Assembly: GCF_000499845.2 (NCBI RefSeq)
Contig: NC_023749.2
Coordinates: forward strand, 15,152,698 to 15,216,697
Reading direction: 5' to 3'
DNA length: 64,000 bases
Source: Phaseolus vulgaris
Lineage: Eukaryota; Streptophyta; Magnoliopsida; Fabales; Fabaceae
Shown: in pieces, positions 21,652-32,870 of the stretch
Numbering within the stretch: the stretch's first letter is position 1
How the letters are laid out: every line of letters starts with the position of its first letter
The notes under the pieces: model-generated
What the model was told of the DNA's origin: nothing
The model's input: the letters and a program-made list of their open reading frames with translations, nothing else
The model's database searches: none
Translations under genes and position numbers: made by a program

Positions 21652-22448
21652 TGATCCTGCCTGTTAACCAGAACGCTGGAAACTGCCTCGTCAAAGGATC
21701 GACGTGTGCACCGCTTCGCACCTCCGTTCCTCTTCGAGATCCACCTCAAGAACCTGCAAAGAAACAGAGCGGCGCCGCTGCGGCCGATCGCACTCCAACG
21801 CCCAAGTCAGTGACCGAATCACCAAATACTAAGAGAACAAGAACCGTGCAAATCCTCTCTCACAGTCAGCTCTATAACTCGCAAGCGTAAAGAGTGTAAT
21901 CTGAACGTGCGTACCTTAGAAAGTTCGTTGAGAACTCTTATATACCTGGTTACTTTCTCTCTCCTGGCAGTTACAGATTTGGACACGTGGCTCGTATCCA
22001 ACTGTACACGTGCCATCATCTGGAGCCTCCTTGACTTGGGCGCTGCTTCTACTCTTGTTTTACTAAGTTACCTATGCATGGTACTGCCCAGTACATAGCC
22101 AACTTGGGAGTGCGATCTCTACTGGAACTGGCGAGTTAGGGTGCCTTCATACACCTTCCCTGTGGTCTCGCCGGCCGCCTTCATAATCTGCTTCTCCTTC
22201 ATCTTCGGCGATGTGCTTTCTCTGGCGATCTCCAATCACTTGGTCGCCTGAGTTTACATCTGGCGACTTCATCTTTAACCCGGTGATCGCCTATTCTGGT
22301 ATGCTGGAGATCGGAACACGCCAACTTAATAACTGGCGACTTCACGAGCCCCCCGACTTCCTTCCCTTCTGCCAACCTGGCGCCTTGCCAACACGCCTAT
22401 ACCGTAGCGGGATGCCATGTCATCACTTCCGACTACCAGGGCGGTACA
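21652..22448 (-). repeat. Element A 5' LTR (right on the window)
   Basis: 797 bp from TGATCCTGCCTGTTAACC to GGCGGTACA, three differences from the left LTR. It drives the minus-strand genomic transcript. Plus-strand ORFs inside it recur identically in the left LTR and are not genes. Confidence 0.95.
21936..21945 (-). promoter_or_regulatory. TATA box of element A 5' LTR
   Basis: The minus strand reads GTATATAAGAG, flanked by GC-richer sequence. It is the only good TATA in the LTR and leaves a reasonable R-U5 length. The same box occurs in the other LTR at 10594-10603. Confidence 0.6.
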
Positions 22449-22453
22449 ACAAC
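22449..22453. other. Target site duplication, right copy (ACAAC)
   Basis: Exact repeat of 10305-10309, immediately outside the right LTR. Confidence 0.9.
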
Positions 22454-23170
22454 CGTGATAATGATTTGTTACCAAAAGTTTAACCATATATATGTATGCA
22501 ATGAACTTTAGAATGTGACTAGTGACTTCATAGATGAAGGGAAAAGGTGTGGTAGAGAAATATGAAACTTTTTTTTTATTGTTCTGTATGATTAAGAAGA
22601 AAAAAACACTAATGGCATATATATATGATGATGTCAGATTATGATATTAGGTGCCACGTGTATGTTTGGTGCTCCATTTGCTCCACCTTGTTTGCTTCCT
22701 GACTAAACCGTATCAAAATTTCCATTTGCCTTCCTTCTGGGGTCCATGAAGAAGACTAAGTTACAGTATTTTTATTTTCTTCTTGAATTCCAATGAAGAA
22801 GATAGAGCTGAATTCACTGCACTAATGAGGATAAGGAGAGAGAAAAAAAAGCCAATGAAATGCTAACAAGTTTTTGTTCTTGCCTTCAGTAGTGACCACC
22901 CATATGATGATGAAGAGTTAATTGGAAGAGAGTATGATAAGAAAACCAGTGTGAATGTGACTAAAATTCAGAGATAATTCAGCCAACATTTCTGAAAGCA
23001 GGGTGTGGTGTGGGACACTCCATAAGAACACAACCAACACCCATATTTTAGTTTGCACAAAGAGTTACATTTTTTTGGCATATTCAATAATTTAATATCA
23101 CTTTTGAAATTTCATATTCCATAAAAAAATTAAAATAAACAAATATGTGAATATATTATTTTTTATGTTT
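22454..23170. other. Intergenic DNA, no gene seen
   Basis: Unique-looking sequence with a G-box-like CCACGTGT near 22652 but no ORF with family resemblance. It was joined to 10304 before element A inserted. Confidence 0.5.
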
Positions 23171-23517
23171 TGTTGGAGATCCACATTGACTAGATAAAGA
23201 CATTTCATTGTATATAAGTGAGTGTAAATTTCGTCTTATAAATCGGTTTTATGAGGTTAAATTAGATTTAAAGTTCACTTCTTAATATGCTATTAGAATC
23301 ATTTTGAGCCTATAGTGTTTGTTGGGCTTATTGGACAACCCATAATATGTTGTCTCACGCACGAGGTGTCACTTTTAACGGCGTGAGAGGTATATTGGAA
23401 ATCACACATATAAAGACATTTCATTGTATATAAATGGGTGCAAACCTCATCTTATAAACCCTCACCTTATAAACCAATTTTATGAAATTGAGTTAGACTT
23501 AAAATTCATAAAATAGT
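23171..23517 (+). mobile_element. TRIM-type miniature LTR retrotransposon, decayed
   Basis: Two direct repeats of about 120 bp (23171-23287 and about 23393-23517) share AAAGACATTTCATTGTATAT, then a GTCTTATAAA-like word and GGTTTTATGAGGTT or a variant. Only about 105 bp separates them. After the first repeat stands TGCTATTAGAATCAT, a mutated form of the methionine initiator PBS TGGTATCAGAG. Before the second is a purine-rich GGCGTGAGAGGT, a plausible PPT. Direct terminal repeats, PBS, PPT and no coding room define a TRIM. The right repeat has a small internal duplication of CTTATAAACC. No clear target duplication. Confidence 0.6.
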
Positions 23518-24015
23518 ATTTTGATCTCGGTATGAATTGTGCACAACTCATTTATACTATATTCTTATTCTTTCTTCAATTTAAGATAGATATAATATAA
23601 TATATATAAAAAATCCTAAATTTACTGAACTATACGAAGACATAAAAAAATACAAGTAATATTATTATAAATTCAAAAATAAATTATAAACCTCACATTA
23701 AAATGAAAATGAAAAACCTATAGATATATACAAAATTGAAAATGATGGAAGCAACATTCTTTGTTAGATAAATTATATGATTTCAAGTCTATTACTAATT
23801 TATTTATTTATTTTTAATAATTTTTTTTAACTGCAAAACTATAATCACGTGATAATATTTTTCTTTCTTTTATTTTTTAACATATTTTATTATTTTATTA
23901 AAAATTACACTATTTAGGATTTCAATTTATTATGTAATGAACCTCATTATTAATTTTGTATTTCCGGCGATTCTTAGTGAGTAGACGATGATATGAGGTT
24001 AAGTGTGTAATTGAC

Positions 24016-24070
<55 letters not shown>

Positions 24071-26460
24071 GAAATGTTATATTAAAATAAGTAAGATTTA
24101 TTTGCACTATTCTTACGTAATTTCAGTTTATACAGTATTTGAAACAAATCATAATTTTAAGGGTTAAATTAAAATGAGTTTTTAGTTCTATATTTTTTTG
24201 TTAAATTTAATTTTACTTCCTATACTTTTTAATTAATGAATCTAAATTTAGAAAACATTTGATTTCTTTCAATTTTGCAACATTAAAAAACTGTTTATAA
24301 ATATTAAAATTAAACATAAAGATAATTAATTTTACAGATGTGTAAAAGTTAGAGAGATTAAAGGCAAGAATACACAACTTTTAGTAAAAATAATATTTAC
24401 ATATATCTAATTAATATTAAAGGCAATCGAATGATCACATTTTTTAACATGTTTTTTAATTTATTAATAGTTTTGAAATTAAATTTACCATCTATTTTCA
24501 TATTTTTATTATTAATCAATACATCAAATTCAAATTTATATTCTTTATGTCTCACTTCAATTTATTCACACTTGCAAATAATTCTGAAAATAATTTAATA
24601 AAAAACTAATTTTAATTTCCATTCTACACTTTATTTCTTTCTAACGAATAAAAGTGAATTATTTACTGAAATTAAATTAGAAAAACTATCTCGCTTCAAA
24701 TTACTTTAAAAATAACTTAGGTAACATTTTAATCATGACTAATTAGTACCATCATTTAAAGTTTAAGGATTAAAATTATATATTTAATTATTCATTATCC
24801 TTTCTAGATAGAAAGAGTGTGGATAAGATAGTTGTCACGTGCACATCAAAACTCGAATTCCTCGTTTTGTGTGCTCATTATCCAATTGGTCCTTGGCGAT
24901 TGAGATTTGGATATGAATAAGATATATAATAATATATCGAGCACAACGAATAAAATATTTTAATACTCTACGATGCTTCATTACTAGTGATTTTAACGTT
25001 TAAGTTACTCTTTATAAGATAATATTAAATATCTATAAAATACAAATTATACTCGGTGCGTATGGTATGCTTGGAATTTATCCCCACAACTTTCATATTA
25101 ATTGGGTAAGAAAATATTAGTAATAGTATATTTTTTAAATCAGTTACAGGGACCAAGATGCGTATATAAATATTCATTCCATTCACGTTTTTAAGTGTTA
25201 CCGAAATATTAATACTTTATTATTAATTTTAAAAACTTATTTTTATCTATTTGGTTGTTTATTTCATTTAAAAAACTTTTTATATGATTTTTTATTATTT
25301 ATCTTGATTTTTCAATTTATTAAATATTCATCAAGTTTACTTTTAATCTTTAAAATTACTTTCTTTCTCACTGTAACTTTAAATATATTGTTTTATTTGT
25401 ATGATTTTATTGAAACGATATAGTATATATTGTTAAAAAATATGAATATCAATTTTATCAAATTATATTACTTCAAAAACATGTGTTTATTTTTATTTAC
25501 TTTTTATTTCATCATCCTTTGTGTGTGACTCTAAATATTATTTAGTTTTGTATTAAATATGATCATAATAGTCATATATTAAACAAAATTATAAAATAAC
25601 ATAAATTTATAAATTACAACTCACAATTTTCATAAATATTTCATTAAATAGAAATATATATGCATTTATTAAACTTTATTTTCACAATACCAAAAAAAAA
25701 GACAATCATATTGACACATTCATTACTTAATTTAAGGATCAATGGAGTATAATACCTTTCGAAACATATGTATTGAGTAAGTCTCATGAGATTGACACTT
25801 AAACTTGTATCAAAATCTATTATCACACCTTAGTAGTTCAATACATTCAAGGTAGTTCATTGCATCTTCACAACAAAGCCAAGATCACAATCACATTTAA
25901 CTTCTCACCACTTGATATCTTAATCTATATGATTTAGAATATCAGTGAAGAGCCTGAATATCTGCTTTCATTTAGGGACTTCTATACCCAACACCACAAA
26001 ACACATTCAAGCAAGGATATCATTCCAAGTATCTACAATTTCTCACCTAAATCAATCACCATATCATTCAATCCCTACTCATTCATTATATACACAACTT
26101 TATCACAAAAATATATACACAAGATATCATTCTTTCATTGTTATCTCAGTTAGCATATTAACCACTTGAATATAAACTTTTGAAAATAGAGAGGTATATC
26201 TTGAGTGAGACATGCTAACTTAAATGTCATTTTTTTCAAAAGGGAAATAATCAACATTTACTTGCCCTCCCTTAAGTTATGAGTGTGTGCTTGAACGCGT
26301 GAAGATATCACCTAAGTATCATTCCAAAGCTTTAGTGACATTCCATTAAAGGAGAGAGAATCAACATTGACTCTTTCTCTCGCACTTAAATTCCTAACTA
26401 GCACTTAAGCAAACACACTCCTAAAGAGTGTTAAAATATTGTTGTCCAAATTGTGAAAAA
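23518..26460. other. AT-rich intergenic DNA, no gene seen
   Basis: Contains the (AT)n tract at 24018-24066. From about 25800 the base composition becomes less extreme (C-rich words such as CCAAGATCACAATCACA), possibly the decayed interior of the retroelement whose LTR starts at 26487. No recognisable protein motif. Confidence 0.45.
24018..24066. repeat. (AT)n microsatellite, about 49 bp
   Basis: About 24 uninterrupted AT units. The minus-strand ORF across it encodes only Ile-Tyr repeats and is not a gene. Confidence 0.9.
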
Positions 26461-26486
26461 TAAGTCAAAACACAAGAAGGAAGGGT

Positions 26487-27640
26487 TGTGTTAGAGCAAA
26501 ATTGCAACAACCTTGTGATTTTGACTAATTGTTTAAACCAACAAAGCATGAATCGTGATGCAGTTGTGTCTGAAAAACACGAAAGTAAAAGAGCAGATCA
26601 TGCAAGTGCAAGTGCTTCATCTGGCAAGATATAGCACTCTACAAACTTTCCACTTTGTCTGGTAAGTGTTGATGAACATCAGATGATAAGTGAAAACAAA
26701 TTTTAAGCCAACATAAACATAAATAATATTCTCGTAGCTTAAGTCTGCATTGTAGGGAATGTCTTCACCATCTGACCCCAAGAGGATCCTGACTCAAGGC
26801 AAATCAACATCAAAACATATTGGAGTTCAAGCTAAAAGCTACACTACTCGCCAACAATCCTGACACAAGCGCATTTCAATCCTGGTTTATTTATTTATTT
26901 ACTATGATGTGCACTTTTATCACATTTTGGTGCAAAAGCTTCTATTATCGAGGAAGATAAGTAGTGTTAGCTATCAAGGATGTTGTGCGAAGGAGAAAAA
27001 AAAATAATGTTGCATTCAAATCTTCTCAATGTTCAAGCTCGACATACGATAAAAGAAGAAGACATTCAAAAAGTTCAAAGCTATCAATGACTAGAAAAGA
27101 GAATGCAAAATATACTTTTTCAAGCCTATATAAAGACATGCTTTGAAGAGAAGAACAAGAAGAAAAACCACTTTTTGCAAGCACCAAAACTTTGTCAATT
27201 TTTCTTTGCACCTATAAAGCTTTATAAGAACATACTTTGTGTTCAACCTTTTAGCAAACTAGGAGAGAAAACTTATCATTGTAAACACCGAAAGACACAA
27301 CCCATGAGCAAAGTCAGTGATTTGTTTATCTTAAATATATTTTATTTGTCTTAAGCCAGAAGTGGCTTGGTGAAAAAATAGTTAGGTTTAACCAGAAGTT
27401 ATTTCTTAAAAGAATACTTGAACGGAGAATGGCTTTAACCTAAAAGAATACTCGGGGTTTTTAGCTAAGAGTGACTAAGTGTCAAAGAATACTTGATGGG
27501 GTTAATTTGGAGTAAATGTGATCCGAAATAATACTTGTATGTGGTATGTCAAGAGTGGTTGTGATACTCGATTGTACTTTGCAACATTAGTCTGACTAGT
27601 GAATGAAGCAATTGTGGAAAGCAACAAAACCAAAATTTGA
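26487..27640 (+). repeat. Copia (SIRE-like) LTR, end uncertain
   Basis: A purine-rich stretch ACACAAGAAGGAAGGG (26470-26485) resembles the PPT that precedes legume SIRE-type copia LTRs, and TGTGTTAGAG follows. A TATA box (CCTATATAAAG, 27124-27134) lies about 640 bp inside. After it comes a U5-like stretch with repeated AAGAATACTTG or AAGAATACTCG words (27410-27540). The right boundary is a guess. No coding sequence of the element is left that I can recognise. Confidence 0.4.
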
Positions 27641-28310
27641 ATCAAGGGGATATAAAACATATGATGTCACAGGTTTTAGGGAAAGAAAACAATGTAGTTG
27701 CTCCAGGTTCATCTACTTCCACTCATGTTCCTTATTTGGACCAGATATAGACATATAATTTGCATTCAATGTTATAGGTTGGGTACTTTGTATTTATCTT
27801 ATTTTATTTATAAACTTGATAATAGTTTAAAAAGTTTGTACATTTTGTTTAATTGTTCTAGGTTGGACGCCAAGATAATACTAATATTGGACTGGAAAAA
27901 GATTTATGATTGATTGAAGAAATGTAGAAATTTTGAGAGATTTTCTTTATTAATTTCTCTTTGTTAATTTCTAACTCTAATTAGTTTTAATGATTACAAC
28001 TTTTACTATTTTGGTATACAATGAAGTATGTAACTTGTACATTTGAAATATTAATATTAATATTATATACATTGTTCTTAGTTAAATTATAGATGTGCTC
28101 TAAATGCAAAATTATAAATATGGTCCAAATGTGCAATTACGTTTAAAATCAGTTTGAAAATGTTGCCTATTGTGTAATTTATAAATTAAGATGTGTCAAC
28201 AAATTAAAATTATAAAATGTTGTCTAATGTATTTCATAATTTTCCATGTTAAAAAAGTGTTTTGTGTAAAAATATAGATAGTGTGTTGGTAATTGTCGTT
28301 TTGATGACAA
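27641..28310. other. AT-rich spacer, no gene seen
   Basis: The plus-strand ORF 27698-27913 has no family resemblance. Confidence 0.5.
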
Positions 28311-29530
28311 ATTAAAATGATTCCAACGTAGACTTGTCTAACGCTAGAGAGATGTTACTATAATTGTAGTCAGATAACCCATGTCGTCTCCCAACGAATC
28401 CAATAGTGAAATGAGTAGATCAATGTTTATAATCTATCTGAAAGTAATAAAAGTTAACAATAATAATAATGATGAAAAGGGGGTTAAAATAGTTGTGCAA
28501 AAAAGATAAAGTAGAATTTATAAAATAGTAAAAGAAGCATGTTGACTCCCAAGTTCTTTCACTAATGAATTGCTCATAGGTTCTCTAAAGTTTACTCCTT
28601 TCTCAATCCTCAGATAGAGCTAAACCAGATTGAACATGCGCCAATTGATTCAACTTGAAACTCACCAGTAAAGCATGCATCTACAAGTTTAATCAGTACC
28701 CACTTTATTCCATGCGTATATTTCATGGGAATGCTTATGTCCTCTCTTTTGATTCATGCGCCTAAGAAATTAATTAGAACAATGCAAACTAACTAAGAAA
28801 CCAAAGTTTAAGATAAGGAAGACTATCAATCATGTGTTCAAGTACAACCTCTCACAAAAACCAATTTTTCAGAAGATTAGAAGATAAAGACAACTGTTAT
28901 AAAGAATTAAAAAAAAACAAACTTTTATTGATCAAAATCTCATAACTCAATGGGGAATTACAAAGGAATCAATAAAAAAATGTTTAGTCTTCCATGCAAA
29001 GGAAAAACAAATGAATTACGAAGAAGAAAAGAAACTATGAGATTATAGGTTTTTATAGGGTTTAGGGTTTAGGGTTTAGGGTTTAGGCAATCTTCCTTTC
29101 TCCTTGCATCTTGTGTCTTTTTATAGGTTTTTCTGCTCCAAGGATATTGGGAAAATATTACGGTTTAGATTTTGTTAACAGTTTCTCAATTTCTAACTTT
29201 ACAAAATTCTTGTATTTTGCATAAGATTTGCTTCCAATTTTGTTTTTGAGATATTGTAGATTTTATCTTCTCATTCTTCTCCTTATATTTTGTTTTCTAT
29301 TTTGATTCAAAAAAGCAAATTAGAATTTTGCATATTTGACCCATTCATAAAAGTATAGACACTTTCTTCGGACCATTTACTCAAAAACATAAAATTAACA
29401 AAAATAATAGTTAAGGCCCAAATAAACTCAATGATATGAATATTAATTAAAACAATGAATTTATTTATTATTATAGTCCAATAATCTATGAGTAAATCTA
29501 TTAAGGGTAAATAAAAGTATGCTCATCACA
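28311..29530. repeat. Repeat-derived block, possibly an antisense LTR remnant
   Basis: Words such as CATGTCGTCTCCCAACGAAT near 28380 and GTGTCTTTTTATAGG near 29110 resemble leader sequence and a TATA region of plant gypsy-type LTRs read backwards. I see no paired LTR or coding domain. It contains the telomere-type repeat at 29057-29087. Confidence 0.25.
29057..29087 (+). repeat. Interstitial telomere-type repeat (TTTAGGG)4
   Basis: Four consecutive units of the plant telomere repeat TTTAGGG, flanked by TTTTTATAGGG and CAATCTTCC. Short tracts like this arise by repair or occur as telo-boxes. No adjacent gene supports a promoter role here. Confidence 0.9.
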
Positions 29531-29995
29531 TATAAATAAATGTTATCTAAAAAGATAAAAAAAAAAAAACATGTAAATAATTATTGCCTAAACATCATGA
29601 AAAAAATGTTGTCAATATTATCAATATTCAACATTGAAAATGTGTTGGCTAGTCTATCAATATGCAATATTGAAAATGTGTTGCCTAAAAGACGGACAAC
29701 ATGTAAATAAGTGTTAGCCTTTATCAATGACAACATTTCAAAAAGTGTTGCATAAACAATAGACAACACTGAAAATGCGTTGCCTAAACATTAAGAGAAA
29801 AAATGTTGCCTAAAAGTTTTCTCAAAAAACATTATCTATTCTACCAATATAAGACAACGACTACAAAAAAGTGTTGCATAAACCTAAACTCAAATCTACA
29901 TATTCCATGCCTGAAAAGGTGTTGTCAAAATATTGCCTTTTTAGGCAACTCTTTTCCTACTTTAGGCAATATTTTTTAGTTGTTGTCTAAGGTAA
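29530..29995. repeat. Degenerate GTGTTGCCTAAA repeats, CACTA-like subterminal region
   Basis: The word GTGTTGCCTAAA or close variants (GTTGCATAAAC, ATGTTGCCTAAAAG, AATGCGTTGCCTAAAC) recurs about ten times, with the complement (TTTAGGCAA) near 29960. Many short copies in both orientations are typical of subterminal regions of CACTA elements, where transposase binds. No intact CACTA terminus was found right here. Confidence 0.35.
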
Positions 29996-30064
29996 AAAAC
30001 GGTGTACTGATACATCCATGTACCAATACAACGAACATGAAAAAAAACATAAAAATATCAAATC

Positions 30065-30350
30065 ACTAGAGGAAAATCCATATTTTGCTACAACAAATTA
30101 CATTGATTTAAATACACCCTTTTGTAAATGAAAATCGATGTTATTTATTGTAAATAAATGTAGACATATTACACTGGTTAGAGTGGCAATCAATATAAAA
30201 GGTATATATTATATCGTTTGTTCTTAGAACCTATGTAATATATACCTTTTACATTGACTCCTACTCCAATCAATGTAATACTTGTGCTCTGTTATTTCGT
30301 TTTCTTTCTCATTTTGTGTTATTTTTCTTCTTTTCTTACATTGTGCCTCT
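30065..30350. mobile_element. Possible CACTA-element terminus
   Basis: CACTAGAGGAAAATCC followed by TATTTTGCTAC resembles the plant CACTA end CACTACAAGAAAAT. The following 200 bp contains an inverted pair: AAAAGGTATATATTA at 30197 and AATATATACCTTTTAC at 30237. No opposite terminus was found, so the extent is unknown. Confidence 0.35.
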
Positions 30351-30366
30351 GGCTTTTGTCACCTTT

Positions 30367-30695
30367 GACGAGCAGTATCGTTGGTGCTCCTATGTTTGAC
30401 ACTGCAAGACAAGCCTCTTACGACATTGTAACTTCAACTTTTGTCATTGCCAACTTTTGTCATTGCCGACAAGCATTGTTGTTGGTGCTCCCGTGTTTGG
30501 TGTCATAAGACAAGCCTCCCATGATGTTGCGTCTTTGGCTTCCGTTGTTGCTAACGAGCACTACCACAATTGCTCTGATGTTAGACATCGCAAGATAAGC
30601 CTCTTGCAACGTTGCACCTTTGGCTTTCATTGTTATTGACGAGTAGAGCACTTTGGTGTTCCCATCCGCAAAGCTCCCCATGAAATTACATCTCC
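30367..30695. repeat. Tandem repeat, about 4 diverged units of 85-100 bp
   Basis: Units begin near 30367, 30469, 30553 and 30639. They share the order GACGAGCA, TTGGTGCTCC, AAGACAAGCCTC, GTTGC, CTTTGGCTT and TTGTTGCTAAC-like words. One unit has an extra 16 bp local duplication (TTTTGTCATTGCC). It may be internal to the CACTA-like element starting at 30065. Confidence 0.6.
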
Positions 30696-30699
30696 AATT

Positions 30700-32870
30700 T
30701 TCGGTACCGCATCACATTCAATGTGCAAAACAAACATAAGAAAAATCCAATTAAAAGCGTGTTGAAGGACACATTACATTAATTCTTTGAGACAATGTAA
30801 CATCCCTATATTTTCTCACATCTAATAACCATAATCTGCAATATATATAACTCTTTCATAAAATGTTTCAAAATATATCCCTCTTCATAGGGATTTTAAG
30901 TATTTACATAAGATTAAAACAAAATATCCAAAATAAAATAAACATTTCTATCCTCCAGCTTCTCATTGAGGAGTTTTATCACTTGTAACATCATCTGGTC
31001 TCACGTAAATACACGATCATCATAGATTAAAGAAAATAACCACAAAACAAATCAAAGGGTAAGTTATCTATTTTTAAAAATCTTCTAATATAAATATAAC
31101 TTTAAATATCCATATAAAGCCATCAATTCTGATGCATTTCCTCATAACCATCAAGTGTCTATCAAAATTCACAATTTATCTTTCTGATGTCAGACTTCTA
31201 CCAACTCACAACAGATAAATACTTGACTCTACTTCCAAAAAACTCATGTATTGAAATTAGAATCCTGAGACCTGCACCTGTCATACTATTCACTGTGAAT
31301 CCACACAGTCATGCACATAAACATCTCAATATCTCATCATGTCATATAACAGGGTAAATCTATATAACCTGAAAGACCAGATTATATTTCAAACCACAAA
31401 CAAAGTCATATGAACCTCCATCGAATCTCACCAACTGAATAACTTCATCTATGTGATTCTATTATATGAGTAGAGTCATGATGTCTCATTACGGGCCTGA
31501 CAAATCAATACACCCTAACAACAATCTCAACACGATATTTCCTTTCCTGAAATTACTATGTCTTGGTCACACTTTCATACCATTTCATATCTCATTTAAC
31601 ACATCGTTGCACTATTTAATCAAATCATATTTTAAACTTTTCTAAACAATCCAAATATATCTCAAAATTCATTGAAACACATAACTAAGTTCCTTTAATC
31701 ATATTTTTAAATAAAATTTAGAATTTTCACTTAAAAAATAATATGCAATAATAAACTAGGCTTTCAAAAGAAAAAATAAAAAATGTAAGTTTTTTTTTAC
31801 AAGGAGTCTAGCTTGAGCGAGAATTTGATCGCTTGGGCGAGAATGGATTTCGCCCAAGCGAAAATTCTCTTGTTTGAGCGAGATCGAACTCGAGAGCATC
31901 CAATATTTCATCTCAAGTCTTGCTTGAGCGAGATTCCTTCTCGCTTGAGCCCGAATGTTCCCGAGAGCACTCCATCTTTCCATTCTATTCTCACTTGAAC
32001 GAGAATTAGCTCGTCTGAGCGATATATGCAGAGAAATATGCATAATTATGTCTAATTTCATCATTCATAGTCAAACAAAAACAATTTCAATAACTCATTT
32101 CACTTCAAAAGTAACTTACACTATATAAATTATACAAATCAACCAATTTTTCATATTCAAATAAAAGCATTTGTCATAAATCATCCATATAAAAAAATCA
32201 ACATATTCACATTTTAATTCAAAAACTATTATGCATTACTCATAAACAATCAATCCTACAAACAAAATTTGAAACTGGTGACCATGTCACCCCACATCCA
32301 GATCTTCTAGTTTAGGGTTCTATTGAAAATTTAAACTAGTTTCCCTTACCTAAACTTAAGTAGATGCTCACTAAGAGCTCCAAATCTACCAAAAGGTTAA
32401 AGGTAACTTAATCTGGACCACAAAGTTCTGATAAAAAATCTAACTATAACACTAGGATCTTGAGGTAACAAAGATTAACCCTGAAGCTAAAAGAGTCACA
32501 TGCAAAGCATAGACAAAAACAAACCTAACAAGTTCATAATTTGACTCTAGGAGAATAGCAAAAATGAACTTATTCTATCAGATATTCTTATCGGACAATC
32601 TTGTAGTATTCAATGTCAGGAGTCTGATGGCAAACTCCAATCATCAAACTGATGAGCGATGAGATCAGAATCTTAAAGAGAAGGTAGAGGAAAGGAAAAA
32701 TGAACTTTTAGAAAGATAATTGTTCTTTTAAAATGAAACCTGAATAACTGAATTTCTATTTATATAACCTCTTCACTTTAATAATAAAATAATTAGGTGT
32801 TATTTTAATGGTATCATTTCTACTTTAAGACTAATTTTCTCGGTCCTTACTAGAAATGTAATATGCATAT
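30700..32870. other. Repeat-derived AT-rich block, no gene
   Basis: Starts near the word TGTAACATCCCTATATTTT (about 30796), a form seen at ends of some plant repeats. It holds the GAGCGAGA cluster at 31809-32028 and a weak TATA-like TTTATATAACC near 32758. No protein motif on either strand. Confidence 0.4.
31809..32028. repeat. Cluster of TTGAGCGAGA motifs with hairpins
   Basis: Variants of CTTGAGCGAGA and its complement recur about eight times in 220 bp (GCTTGAGCGAG, CTTGGGCGAGA, TTTGAGCGAGA, TCTCGCTTGAG, TTGAACGAGA). One pair, CGCTTGGGCGA (31830-31840) and TCGCCCAAGCG (31850-31860), forms a perfect 11 bp stem with a 9 bp loop. GC content is well above the surroundings. Confidence 0.7.

Larger units (their letters stand above)
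10310..22448 (-). mobile_element. Element A: Ty3/gypsy Tat-lineage LTR retrotransposon, 12.1 kb
   Basis: This is a structurally complete element in minus orientation with two 797 bp LTRs (TG...CA) and a perfect 5 bp duplication ACAAC at 10305-10309 and 22449-22453. Next to the right LTR is a PBS-like site, and next to the left LTR a G-rich polypurine tract. Order along the minus strand is 5' LTR, leader, gag-protease, RT, RNase H, second archaeal-type RNase H, integrase, tandem repeats, antisense gene, PPT, 3' LTR. The second RNase H and the antisense gene downstream of pol are known Tat-lineage traits. GC content is far above the flanking DNA. Two in-frame stops in gag-pol and one in the antisense gene suggest it is not autonomous now, or uses readthrough. 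Confidence 0.93.

Noticed and set aside
21261..21890. Plus-strand ORF of 209 codons across the element A leader and LTR
   Set aside because: It spans PBS and LTR boundary, and its second half repeats in the other LTR. No domain.
23922..24107. Minus-strand ORF with Ile-Tyr repeats
   Set aside because: Translation of the (AT)n microsatellite.
30254..30639. Overlapping ORFs in the 30.3-30.7 kb block as a gene
   Set aside because: They are frames through a degenerate tandem repeat and carry no domain.
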